Part shown: one piece after another, positions 8,862-17,345 of the stretch
Position numbering within the stretch: position 1 is the first letter of the stretch
Layout: every line of letters begins with the position of its first letter
Assembly: GCA_964537685.1 (NCBI GenBank)
Contig: CAZICM010000042.1
Location: 17,584-81,583 of the forward strand
DNA from: CAZICM01 sp964537685
GTDB taxonomy: Bacteria > Myxococcota_A > Polyangia > Polyangiales > Polyangiaceae
Direction of reading: 5' to 3'
Length of the DNA: 64,000 nucleotides
Notes under the pieces: model-generated
What the model was told of the DNA's origin: nothing
Seen by the model: the letters and a program-made list of their open reading frames with translations, nothing else
Database searches by the model: none
Translations under genes and position numbers: made by a program

Positions 8862-10802
8862 CTAAGGCGTTTTTTCTTCGCCTTCTTTGCGCGTCAGCGT
8901 GCTGATGACTTTTGCGGCAGCCAATTTCCGCAGCCCAATACAGCTTGTGACTTTGTCTTTTTGGATGGTGAAATTGCCTCTCGTCGGTTCGATCTTGGCA
9001 AACTCCACCGTGAGCCGGGTTCCATCGTAGGTGGCGCGAAGAGGCTGTTTTCCGGCCTGCGTCCACACTTCAAGACAAGTCCCGCGGGCTTTTTCGATGT
9101 CGTAGCTGAGCCCTTGGGGAGGGACGGGCCGGATGCGATCTTCGACCGCAAACACTTGGTTTTGTCCTTCCAGCGCGCGCAGCGCGAAACGGGCCTCGCC
9201 TTTCTCATAGCCCTGCGCTTCGAATTGAGCCGGATTCAGAACGCGGAATTCAAGCTCATCGCCCGACATCATCGCTTCCATTTCGCGGCCGTTGCCGACC
9301 CACACGCCCGTCAGCGATAAAAGCGGATTCTTGCGCTCGGGAACGCTTAGCGCCGAGGCGCTTGGCGCGGCGCTTGGCGAGGCACTTGGGGGGGCTGCGG
9401 CGCTTGGTGTCTGGGTTGTGGCCGGGGCTGTGCCCGATGGCGCCCCAGTCGTTTCAGGCTTTGCGTCGGATGTCTTTGGAGGGGCGGGGCCTCTATCGAA
9501 GATGGGCAGCACGCCTGTGCCGGCAAGAACGGCAAAACCCGCCGCGGCGGCCAAAACAATGCCGATTCCAAGGCCAAGCCCGCGCCGGCCTTCCTGGCCA
9601 GGCTGCGTGGGCTCAATCGTTTTCGCGCCATCGGGCTGCGTTTGCGCAGGTGCCGATTCCGCTGTCACAGGGACTGAAACGGTTTGGGCGGGCGCGGGTG
9701 CAGTTCCTATCCCATCCAGATCGCGCAGCAGCGCACTACAGTCGGCATACCTCTGCTCCCTCTGCTTTGCGCATGCCTTTTGGACAATCGCATCAAGCGC
9801 CTCGGGCACATCGCGCCGCACCGTGTGCACATGGCCAATCGGCTTTTCAACGTGCTGGCGCATGATGTCGTAATCGGTCTCGCCGTCGAAGGGCACGCGC
9901 CCCATCAGCATTTCGTAAAGCACGATGCCCAGCGCATAGATATCCACGCGCTTGTCCAAATCGCGCCTTCCAGCCACTTGTTCGGGCGACATGTAAAACA
10001 GCGAACCAATAATCCCTTTGGTCAGCCCTTTGCCCGTCCGCGCTTCTTCCTCGCCTTTTGCGATGCCGAAGTCGGTGACTTTGGTCATGCCGTCCTTGTG
10101 CCGTATCAAGACGTTGGCAGGCTTGAGATCGCGGTGAATCACGCCCTCCCGGTGAGCCGCTTCGATGCCCGATGCGATCTGCCGGAAGATGCGCGTCACT
10201 TCCTCAATCGGCATCGGCTTCTTTTCATCGATGTAACGATGAATGCGCTGCGCAAGGCTTTCTCCATCGATGTACTGCATCACCAGCCACAGCGCGTCGC
10301 CCTCGACGACAACGGCCTTAAGCTGCACCACATTCGGATGATCGATGCGGGCGAGCGCGCGGCCTTCGGCCAATGTCCGTTCCCGCACATCCTTGCGGTG
10401 CGCCAGTTCGGAACGCACCGATTTGAGAACAACATCGACGCCTGTGTGGATATCCCGCGCGAGATACACAACCCCCATGCCGCCTTCGCCGAGCACGCGG
10501 ATAATCGCGTACTTTTTGTCGACGATCGTGCCCTCGGTGACATAGGTGCGGCGCTGGGCCGCCCGCGCCGCGGCGCTGACTTGAGCAGCTCCCGCGGCTT
10601 CTGGGGCGTTGGTGGCGGGAATCGCAGCGATAGGTGCGCCGGCCTTTTCCGGCTCGGCTTTGGGCGCTTCCTCTGCCGGCATGGCCATCGCAAGCGCCGC
10701 GGGTTCTCCTGGAACAGTGCTCGCCGTGCGAATCGATGCGCCGCACACACTGCAGGTCTCCTGGTGCTGCTCTTGCGCGCCGCATTTAGGGCAGAGTGCC
10801 AT
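8862..10802 (-). CDS. transmembrane Ser/Thr protein kinase with N-terminal zinc ribbon
   Basis: This 646-residue protein has a zinc ribbon at residues 4-23 (CPKC...CSVC). An Ala/Pro linker leads to a complete eukaryote-like kinase domain at about 93-355: GEGGMG loop, VVLKS lysine region, HRDLKPANVLI catalytic loop, DFGIAK, and YMSPEQ. A Pro/Gln-rich linker leads to one membrane helix at about 405-430, then a Pro/Ala/Ser linker and a C-terminal domain of about 150 residues (from about 490) that would lie outside the cytoplasm as a sensor. GAGG lies about 12 bases before the ATG. It follows a SUKH gene on the same strand with a 44-base gap, so the two are probably co-transcribed. The ligand and substrates are unknown. 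Confidence 0.92.
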   Translation of the reverse strand: MALCPKCGAQEQHQETCSVCGASIRTASTVPGEPAALAMAMPAEEAPKAEPEKAGAPIAAIPATNAPEAAGAAQVSAAARAAQRRTYVTEGTIVDKKYAIIRVLGEGGMGVVYLARDIHTGVDVVLKSVRSELAHRKDVRERTLAEGRALARIDHPNVVQLKAVVVEGDALWLVMQYIDGESLAQRIHRYIDEKKPMPIEEVTRIFRQIASGIEAAHREGVIHRDLKPANVLIRHKDGMTKVTDFGIAKGEEEARTGKGLTKGIIGSLFYMSPEQVAGRRDLDKRVDIYALGIVLYEMLMGRVPFDGETDYDIMRQHVEKPIGHVHTVRRDVPEALDAIVQKACAKQREQRYADCSALLRDLDGIGTAPAPAQTVSVPVTAESAPAQTQPDGAKTIEPTQPGQEGRRGLGLGIGIVLAAAAGFAVLAGTGVLPIFDRGPAPPKTSDAKPETTGAPSGTAPATTQTPSAAAPPSASPSAAPSASALSVPERKNPLLSLTGVWVGNGREMEAMMSGDELEFRVLNPAQFEAQGYEKGEARFALRALEGQNQVFAVEDRIRPVPPQGLSYDIEKARGTCLEVWTQAGKQPLRATYDGTRLTVEFAKIEPTRGNFTIQKDKVTSCIGLRKLAAAKVISTLTRKEGEEKTP

Positions 10803-10846
10803 ACGAGCTTGCCTCTATCCCTGCCTCTGCCCGGTCATGGCTGGAT

Positions 10847-11437
10847 TTAGGTCCAGTGCCCTGCGCGCAGCGCTGCAGAGTCGATCGTCTTAATTTTTGG
10901 AGCGAGCGTTTCGCGGAATGTCGCTTCGTCGTCGTCATCGAGCACCGCTTCGCCAAACCCCGAAGCGACTTCCATCGAGGTCGCCAGGATGCGGAGAAAC
11001 TGCTGAAAGCTCGAAGCGCACAGCTCCGGCTTGAGCGAATCGGTGCCCAGCATGCAAGTGAACACTGGGCAGTCTCCTTCCGCATCCAGCTTGGAGATGT
11101 CGAGGAAATAAGGATCTCCAAGCAGCGCGCTTCTCGCGATGATGATCCAACTCTTGCGCCAGCCGGCCAGCGAAGGCGTTCCATCTTGGTTGTATTCGGT
11201 CTGTTCCGACATCAGCTTGTCCGACGGAAAAAGCCGGACGCGCTCGATAGGCGTGACCGTTTCCACGTCGATCGGATCCGAAGCAAGGAGGAACGCCCGG
11301 TACCGGGCAGGCACGCGGAGTGTTTTTCGGAGCTGCTCGATGACTTCCGGCTGAGCTTTCCCAAAGCTCGCCGGGATTTTCCGGCGAATGAAGATCTCCT
11401 TGAGCGCCGCAACCGATTCAGCCAGGTCGCTATCCAC
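10847..11437 (-). CDS. SUKH (SMI1/KNR4-like) family protein
   Basis: This 196-residue soluble protein shows the SUKH pattern: an LRVPARYRAFLLAS segment near the N-terminus, a central WRKSWIIIARSALLGDPYFLDIS strand block, CPVFTCMLGTD, and a final SSFQQFLRIL helix. SUKH proteins are known mainly as immunity proteins against polymorphic toxins, and as binding modules in eukaryotic Knr4. Here no toxin gene is adjacent; instead a Ser/Thr kinase gene follows 44 bases downstream on the same strand. Start is GTG 11437, about 10 bases after AGGGAGG. An acidic DDDDE run lies near the C-terminus. The family assignment is by eye and could be wrong; the same pairing recurs at 30.7-33.0 kb. Confidence 0.72.
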   Translation of the reverse strand: MDSDLAESVAALKEIFIRRKIPASFGKAQPEVIEQLRKTLRVPARYRAFLLASDPIDVETVTPIERVRLFPSDKLMSEQTEYNQDGTPSLAGWRKSWIIIARSALLGDPYFLDISKLDAEGDCPVFTCMLGTDSLKPELCASSFQQFLRILATSMEVASGFGEAVLDDDDEATFRETLAPKIKTIDSAALRAGHWT

Positions 11438-11655
11438 CGAACGTATCCTCCCTTTGCAGGTACATCAGGCTTGAAAATCTAGGGTCTGCTTTGGTGCTGA
11501 CCTCGTACGACAACGCGCAAGCCTATTGCTTATCACGTTGTGCACTGCGGAGGAGAGGAAGTGCCTTTGGATGACGGAGTTGTCAAGAACCAATCTCACT
11601 TGAGCCTGTGTTGTTCCCATATCCCTCGCGCAGATAGTTGGTGTAACAGAAGCCC

Positions 11656-12471
11656 ATGATCGACGTTGCTTATGGAGAAAGCCGTTTTCGAGGACCGGAG
11701 ATTGTCCATCACTACGGTTCGGGCGTGGTGCTTTTGGACGATCCTTTAGCGCTGACGCTGCTTGCGCGCGCGTGCTCCCCAGAGACGGGGCAGCCCGATG
11801 TGACAAGGCTCGTCCGCACTTTGTATGAAATGCTGGGGCGCGTCGTGCTCGCCGCTGAATTCCCGAGAGAGCGCGCTGCCATTCCGACAAGGATGTCCGC
11901 TTCCCATCCTGAAGCGGTGTACCGCGGCATGGTTGTATCGAAGTCGACGAAGGCGGTTACGGTTGGAATTGCCCGGGCAGGAACGATTCCTTCGCAGGTC
12001 ATCTACGACTTGATGAATGACGTTTTAGATCCGGCTCTGGTGCGCCAAGACCACCTGTTTATGAGCCGCCAGACGAATGAAAAGGGGGAAGTGATCGGGG
12101 CGACGTGGCACGACGCGAAGATTGGGCGGGATGTAGCCGAACGCTATGTTTTGTTTCCCGATCCGATGGGTGCGACAGGCTCTTCGATGGTGAAAGCCCT
12201 GGATTATTACAAGACGGCGCTGTCGGGCCGCCCTGCCAAATGCATTGCGATGCATCTTGTGGTGACGCCTGAATACATCAAGCGGGTAAGGGAAGCGCAT
12301 CCCGACGCGATAATCTATTCGCTGCGCCTAGACCGGGGTTTTTCAAGCGAGCGGGCTCTTGGGGAAGCGCCTGGAAAATACTGGGATGAAGAGTGCGGGC
12401 TCAACGACAAGCAGTACATCGTGCCCGGAGCGGGCGGCGTCGGGGAAATTCTGAATAACGCTTGGGTTTAG
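11656..12471 (+). CDS. uracil phosphoribosyltransferase-like PRTase
   Basis: This 271-residue protein is longer than typical Upp (about 210) because of an N-terminal extension. Residues 167-178 (FPDPMGATGSSM) form the PRPP-binding loop, which in UPRT normally reads DPMLATGG. The C-terminal AGGVGEILNNAW and the upstream VVSKSTKAVTVGIARAG region also follow the UPRT layout. UPRT salvages uracil to UMP with PRPP. Replacement of LATGG by GATGS, plus the extension, means substrate specificity may differ (another pyrimidine-like base, or a divergent paralogue), so I give no gene symbol. It diverges from the SUKH-kinase pair across a 218-base gap and converges with the next gene (16 bases between stops). 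Confidence 0.8.
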   Translation: MIDVAYGESRFRGPEIVHHYGSGVVLLDDPLALTLLARACSPETGQPDVTRLVRTLYEMLGRVVLAAEFPRERAAIPTRMSASHPEAVYRGMVVSKSTKAVTVGIARAGTIPSQVIYDLMNDVLDPALVRQDHLFMSRQTNEKGEVIGATWHDAKIGRDVAERYVLFPDPMGATGSSMVKALDYYKTALSGRPAKCIAMHLVVTPEYIKRVREAHPDAIIYSLRLDRGFSSERALGEAPGKYWDEECGLNDKQYIVPGAGGVGEILNNAWV

Positions 12472-12487
12472 CCCTTTTGCCGCATCA

Positions 12488-13207
12488 TCAAACGTCGTCG
12501 GGGCCTACCCATTCGGTGACTGTTTCTTCCAGCGACTCGGTCTGTTCGTCGTGTTCCTCGCCGTCGGTGTCGTAGGACGTTCCGCTCAGATCGAGGAAAA
12601 AGCTTTCCACAAGCGGCAAATCGTTGGGAAACAAGAGCTGCAGTTGAGGATACATGCGGTTGTAGTAGCGAACCGCGTGTTCAAGCTCTTCTTCGAGCGT
12701 GCTTAATGCTTCTCTTTCCTTGGATTTAAGCTCTTTTCGCTTGAGCAGCGCCGTATTCAAGTCCGAGAGGCGCTTTTGCAGCGCCGGCGCATAGTGCGAA
12801 AGCGGCGCGAGTTCGGGGCTTGTTTCCAAGCGGTGAATGATGCCCGCCACATAATGTTCCTGGGCTTCCCCGCCCACCGGCCGCATCGCATTACGGGGAC
12901 TGGTTCCCGCGAAAAGCTTCTTTTCAAGGCTTGGCCTATCACTCGCAAGCACAAGAGCATCGCGCCTCAGCGAAACGAGAACCGCCCGATCGAGGCAGGC
13001 ATCGAGATAGGTAATTTCCGCCGTGGCGGCGAGGCGTTCGTCCAGCGCGGCAATATAAGCCTCGCGCTTCTTGGCAAGCGACTCCCGGACGCGGGTGGTC
13101 TCTTCACCAAAAGCGCTGGTTTCCGGCCTTGAAGACAGCCGTATGGCCAGAAATCGAAGCGCGCGGTTGACGAGGGGAGAGCGATGTCGCTCGCCAAGGC
13201 GTTGCAT
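12488..13207 (-). CDS. hypothetical helical protein
   Basis: This is an unrecognised 239-residue protein, mostly helical by composition, with a possible coiled coil at about residues 140-185 (rich in Lys, Glu and Leu). Its acidic C-terminal tail holds SGTSYDTDGEEHDEQTES-type sequence. It has no signal peptide or membrane segment. The ATG at 13207 has GGAGAA about 7 bases upstream. It sits 21 bases after the App1-like phosphatase gene and is probably the last gene of an operon starting with the kinase-AAA gene at 17179. Nothing in the sequence indicates a catalytic function. Confidence 0.7.
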   Translation of the reverse strand: MQRLGERHRSPLVNRALRFLAIRLSSRPETSAFGEETTRVRESLAKKREAYIAALDERLAATAEITYLDACLDRAVLVSLRRDALVLASDRPSLEKKLFAGTSPRNAMRPVGGEAQEHYVAGIIHRLETSPELAPLSHYAPALQKRLSDLNTALLKRKELKSKEREALSTLEEELEHAVRYYNRMYPQLQLLFPNDLPLVESFFLDLSGTSYDTDGEEHDEQTESLEETVTEWVGPDDV

Positions 13208-13228
13208 GGCGGTTCTCCATTCTAGATT

Positions 13229-14293
13229 CTAGGGCTTGTGTCTTCGATTGTGTGCATTGACCAAGCCCAAGTAGTCAATGGCTTTGGCGGGGCGGCTAAG
13301 CGGCGGCTGAATCGACGGCAAAAGGCGCTCCAGTTCGTCGATCATCGCGCCTAGATCGCTGGCTCCCGCACTGCGGCGCTGGGTCAGTTCACGGAAAGCC
13401 TTGGCCAAGTCGGCGATGCCGCGCCCGGAAACATGCCCGCGCCTCGACAAATCCAAATAGCTGCGCGCAAGAGCGCCGCTGTCAAAGTTGTGCGCAACCA
13501 CGAGATCTTGGGCGACCGCGAGCACCGATCGGCCTTCGATGCGGCCATCTTCATGAAGCGCGAATGCCGCTTGCAGGTAGTTGTAGAAGGGCACGACCCG
13601 ATCGCCATAGATGCGAAAATCCGAAGGCGAAGACTGGCGATCGAGGTGGATCAGAATGCGCTCGACAACATCGCCTTTTTCGAGCTGCGAAAGAAGGCGC
13701 AGCGCTTTGTCGGTCACATCATCGTAGGCCCGCCCGCGCTTGAGTATTTCCTTGAGCTGCGAGGCATCGACCGTGCCGCGGCAAACGTCGGCATAGAGGG
13801 AATAAACATAGGCATCCGCTTCCGCATCGTCGCCGAGCAGGACTTCCCGGACGAGCGTGCCGTCAGGCGCCCGCTGAGCGCTTTGGGTGCAGCGGTTCTC
13901 GAGCAGCGACGTGAGTTTGTAGTCCAGTTGGCCGCGCAGCGCGCGAAAGCGAAGGCGAAGCAGATTCTGCAAGTTGGGCTTTAGCGTAAGAGAAGCCCAG
14001 CGCGCCCCATCGAGCTCGAGTTTTTGTTCGATGCGGGAGCGGAGCTGTTCGGGACTTCCTGACAGAATGTGAATGTCGACGCCGGAGCGCCCCAATTCGC
14101 GTAACAAGCATGCTGCGCCTGGAACAGTTCGCTTCTGATCGGGCCGCTCGATAGCCGTGCGCAGCAGATCGCGCAGCGTGTCGAAATCGGTGCGCAAATA
14201 AGTCTTGTCGAGATCCCAGCGGGCAATAAAAGGCCGCTTGGCTGATTCGCCCAATGAAGACGCCCGCGCACCTTGTTCCAATGGGGAATTCAT
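13229..14293 (-). CDS. App1/DUF2183-like HAD phosphatase domain protein
   Basis: This 354-residue protein has a HAD-type nucleophile motif near the start: WDLDKTYL, with DLDKT at residues 27-31 fitting DxDxT. This is followed by RTVPGAACLLREL, HILSGSPEQLR and GDDAEADAYVYSLYAD, the last fitting the HAD acidic motif. The order matches the catalytic domain of the App1 phosphatidate-phosphatase family (DUF2183), which dephosphorylates phospholipids or acts as a general phosphatase. The second half (from about 185) is helical and unrecognised. I prefer ATG 14293 over the TTG at 14317. The gene lies just downstream of the kinase-AAA gene and is likely co-transcribed. Phosphatase activity is inferred; the substrate is unknown. 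Confidence 0.75.
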   Translation of the reverse strand: MNSPLEQGARASSLGESAKRPFIARWDLDKTYLRTDFDTLRDLLRTAIERPDQKRTVPGAACLLRELGRSGVDIHILSGSPEQLRSRIEQKLELDGARWASLTLKPNLQNLLRLRFRALRGQLDYKLTSLLENRCTQSAQRAPDGTLVREVLLGDDAEADAYVYSLYADVCRGTVDASQLKEILKRGRAYDDVTDKALRLLSQLEKGDVVERILIHLDRQSSPSDFRIYGDRVVPFYNYLQAAFALHEDGRIEGRSVLAVAQDLVVAHNFDSGALARSYLDLSRRGHVSGRGIADLAKAFRELTQRRSAGASDLGAMIDELERLLPSIQPPLSRPAKAIDYLGLVNAHNRRHKP

Positions 14294-14323
14294 CGAGGCT
14301 AGGCCCTGTTCCGGCAAAGAACC

Positions 14324-17179
14324 TTAATTGTCTTTGTCTGCGGCGACCAGATTTCCTGCGGGGCCGCCGGGACGCCGGAGCCAGTCGCGTCGCATGCGTT
14401 CCAATGATGACAAAAGCTCGGGGATATTGCTTTGCCGCGCGATGGCGAGGGCCTCCTGAAGAAAGGTCGAAGCCTCGTGCGTGCGCCCGCGCTGATAAGC
14501 AACGAAGGCCAGTGTCCCCAGCACCATGGCCCGCTCCCGCCCGCTCGGCTCGGCCCAGTCCAAGGCTTCTCGCAGGATTCCTTCAGCGTCCTGGAACTGT
14601 CCTGAAAGCGCCAAGGCTTCGCCGAGTTTGCGGCTGAAGATAAAGGCCGCCCGTTCGGGATCGTCCAGCTCTCCGCGCACCAGCTCCAGCCTAGACAGTT
14701 CTAGACCGCGCCGAAGTGCGCTGATACAGCCTTCCTGGTCGCCCCGGGAGCGCGCCCTATCGGCAACCTGCTCGAGGAGCATGAGCGCTTCGAAAGAGCT
14801 TTGGGCGTAAAAGGCATGAAGAGCCCGCGCTTCCAAGGGGAGCGGCAGCGGATCGCCCTGTGCGTCAAACGGCGCTTTTTCATGGAGTTGACGGCGCACC
14901 GCGGCGGGCATCATCGCGAGGGTGACTTCCCGTATCAGGGGGTGCGCGGGCTTGAGCCGGTGCGCAGTCGGCCTGCCTTTTCCCGGGCCTTCATCGCTTG
15001 CTGGATACTCTTCGATAAAGCCGCCGTCGAGCAGCCGTTTCAACACATCGTCGAGATTTTTGATATCGGGCACCAGCGTGCTCAGTTCTGACTTATCGGC
15101 TGCATCGCCGATGACTGCGATGGCTTGCAGCGTTCGCCGCGCCTCCTGCGACAGCCGCTCAACGCGAAGCGCTACCAAATCGGCTGTTCCATTGGGAGGT
15201 TCGCTTCCGCCTTCCGTCGTGAAACGAATGAGGTGTTCCACAAACAAAGGCGGAACGTTGAGATCATCGTCGCCATGCTCCGAAATAAATGGCACCGCCG
15301 TTTTGGCGAGGGATTGAGCCATTTCTGGGGCCAACCCGGGCAGTTCTAAATATTCGCCCTGCCACTCGCACACGAAGTCAGAGCTGTGTGCGGCAATCAT
15401 CAAGAAAGGAACATCAGGCGGATCAAAAGCCAAATTGGCCAGGGCGCTTCGGCTCGAGCCATCGAGTTCGTGAAGATCGTCCACGATGATGAGAATGCGG
15501 CGGCCCGGCTCCCGCTGCTGCGCCCGCAGGAGCGCCCAGCGAAGCGCGCTTGCGGCCATCTGCCTTCGATCCTCGCCGATAGGTGTTCCGGATGCGGGTT
15601 TCGACCATACAGGCAGAGGAGGCGACACTTTCACTTCGCCCTTTGCAAACACGTCGGCCAAGCCCTGTTTTGCTTCCGGCGATGCGCCAATCCACTCGTC
15701 GGCACTCCCTCCGCTTTCAGGCAATCCCGCGAGCTTCGAAAGCGCGCGCCGGAGAGCGTAATATCCCACGCCCGCCCGCCAAGGATCGGGGTCCAGCTCG
15801 ATAACGAAATCGCCTTTCTTTGCAGCGCTTTTTGCAAATTCGCGCAGCAGCCGGCTCTTTCCATAGCCCGGTTCGCCAATCAAGCGGATGACAGGAGGCC
15901 CAGCATCCAGTGATTGCCTCGCGCTCTCGAGCCAGGCCATGTCCGCTTCACGCCCGGCGAAAGGAAGGGGAAGCGTTACGGGTGACGGAGATCGGTTGGT
16001 GCGTGCCGCAGAAGGTGATCGCACCGATGTGTAGCGTGAGCCGCTGGCCGCGTTTGCACCGGTTCTGCTCGAATTGCGTGCGACGGGCGGAAGGATGGAC
16101 ACGCGCGTTCCGCATTCGCCGCAGAACTTTTGCTGCCGGGCGATCTGAGCGCCGCAGTTTGGGCACGCCACACCCCGTTCCGAAGCCGGCGGAGGAGGTA
16201 TCGCTCCATCACCGCGTATGACAGAAAGAGCCCGGCGCAGGCCATCCGCGAATTCCGCGGCGGTCTGATACCGGTTGGACGCTTCCTTTTCGAGAGCCTT
16301 GCGGGTCACTTCAATGAGAACGGGAGGGATATTCCGTTCGGGCGCTACATGAGCCGGATTGGGCAAAGGCATGGTCATGTGCATCAAAACCACGCGCGTC
16401 GGCGATTCTGCCTCGTAGGGAAGCCTTCCGGTGAGCAACTGATACAAAATCACGCCGCAGGCATAGAGGTCGATGCGTCCATCGAGCGGATCTCCGCGGC
16501 CTTGTTCGGGCGCCATGTAGTCGGGTGTTCCGCAGACAATGCCTGGCATGGTGATACCGGGTCCTGCGTTGGCCTCTTTGATTTTGGCGAGGCCGAAATC
16601 GACAACCTTTACAAAATCACCGCCTGTCCGGAGTGGCTGAAGCACCACGTTTTCAGGCTTTAAATCGCGGTGAATGATTCCCAAATGATGCGCTTCAGCC
16701 AATGCGGCGAGCACTTGCACAAGCACATCAATGATACGCGGGAAGGGAAGCGGCCCATCTTCGTACGCAACGCGCGCGAGATCGCGCCCCCGCAAAAACT
16801 CCATCACGATATAGAGCTGGCCATCCTTCTTCCCGAAATCGATGATGCTCACCGAATTCGGATGATTCAAACGGCTGATGGCCCGCGCTTCGGTGATAAA
16901 GCGCGCTGATGCACTTTCATCGCCGGATAGATGCGGATGAATCACTTTTACGGCGACCGTGCGCCCCAGCATTTTCTGTTCTGCGCGGTAAACACGGCCC
17001 ATTCCGCCGACGCCGACGAGCTCTAGAATCTGAAAGCCGCCGTTCAGCGTCTTGCCGATAACCGGGTCATCTTGCTGGGAAACCAGCTCACCGATAGGAA
17101 ACCCGCATACCGCACAAAACTTGTGCTCTTCGCTGCTGATATGCGCGCATTGCGGGCAGGTGATCTGCGTCACTGGCAC
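14324..17179 (-). CDS. Ser/Thr kinase fused to AAA-type ATPase and TPR-like region
   Basis: This is a 951-residue multidomain signalling protein. In order: a zinc ribbon (about 8-27, CPQC...CAVC); a kinase domain (about 47-315) with GVGGMG, HRDLKPENVVL, DFGLAK and DYMAPEQ; a second zinc ribbon from Cys339 (CPNC...CGEC); a Ser-rich linker; a STAND/AAA-like ATPase with Walker A GEPGYGKS at 435-442 and Walker B-like RILIIVDDLHEL; and a helical C-terminus from about 790 resembling TPR repeats. No membrane segment is visible, so it is cytoplasmic. Kinase-ATPase-TPR proteins are known in myxobacteria. GTG 17179 is the outermost start; a GTG at 17173 has better spacing (7) from AAGG. Gene order suggests an operon with the App1-like gene. 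Confidence 0.92.
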   Translation of the reverse strand: MPVTQITCPQCAHISSEEHKFCAVCGFPIGELVSQQDDPVIGKTLNGGFQILELVGVGGMGRVYRAEQKMLGRTVAVKVIHPHLSGDESASARFITEARAISRLNHPNSVSIIDFGKKDGQLYIVMEFLRGRDLARVAYEDGPLPFPRIIDVLVQVLAALAEAHHLGIIHRDLKPENVVLQPLRTGGDFVKVVDFGLAKIKEANAGPGITMPGIVCGTPDYMAPEQGRGDPLDGRIDLYACGVILYQLLTGRLPYEAESPTRVVLMHMTMPLPNPAHVAPERNIPPVLIEVTRKALEKEASNRYQTAAEFADGLRRALSVIRGDGAIPPPPASERGVACPNCGAQIARQQKFCGECGTRVSILPPVARNSSRTGANAASGSRYTSVRSPSAARTNRSPSPVTLPLPFAGREADMAWLESARQSLDAGPPVIRLIGEPGYGKSRLLREFAKSAAKKGDFVIELDPDPWRAGVGYYALRRALSKLAGLPESGGSADEWIGASPEAKQGLADVFAKGEVKVSPPLPVWSKPASGTPIGEDRRQMAASALRWALLRAQQREPGRRILIIVDDLHELDGSSRSALANLAFDPPDVPFLMIAAHSSDFVCEWQGEYLELPGLAPEMAQSLAKTAVPFISEHGDDDLNVPPLFVEHLIRFTTEGGSEPPNGTADLVALRVERLSQEARRTLQAIAVIGDAADKSELSTLVPDIKNLDDVLKRLLDGGFIEEYPASDEGPGKGRPTAHRLKPAHPLIREVTLAMMPAAVRRQLHEKAPFDAQGDPLPLPLEARALHAFYAQSSFEALMLLEQVADRARSRGDQEGCISALRRGLELSRLELVRGELDDPERAAFIFSRKLGEALALSGQFQDAEGILREALDWAEPSGRERAMVLGTLAFVAYQRGRTHEASTFLQEALAIARQSNIPELLSSLERMRRDWLRRPGGPAGNLVAADKDN

Positions 17180-17345
17180 ACCTTATCACGCCTTCTATCA
17201 CGCTTTCTCGGATGTTTTGCAGTTTCGAGCCACGAGGCCAGCCGCTGGCACGCCGGACCCTTGCCCAGCCGTCCACGCGAAATGGCGCATGGAAATTGCT
17301 GCGCGGATCTGGGCCGTGACGGAGGCTATGGGTTAACCTGCCGAC

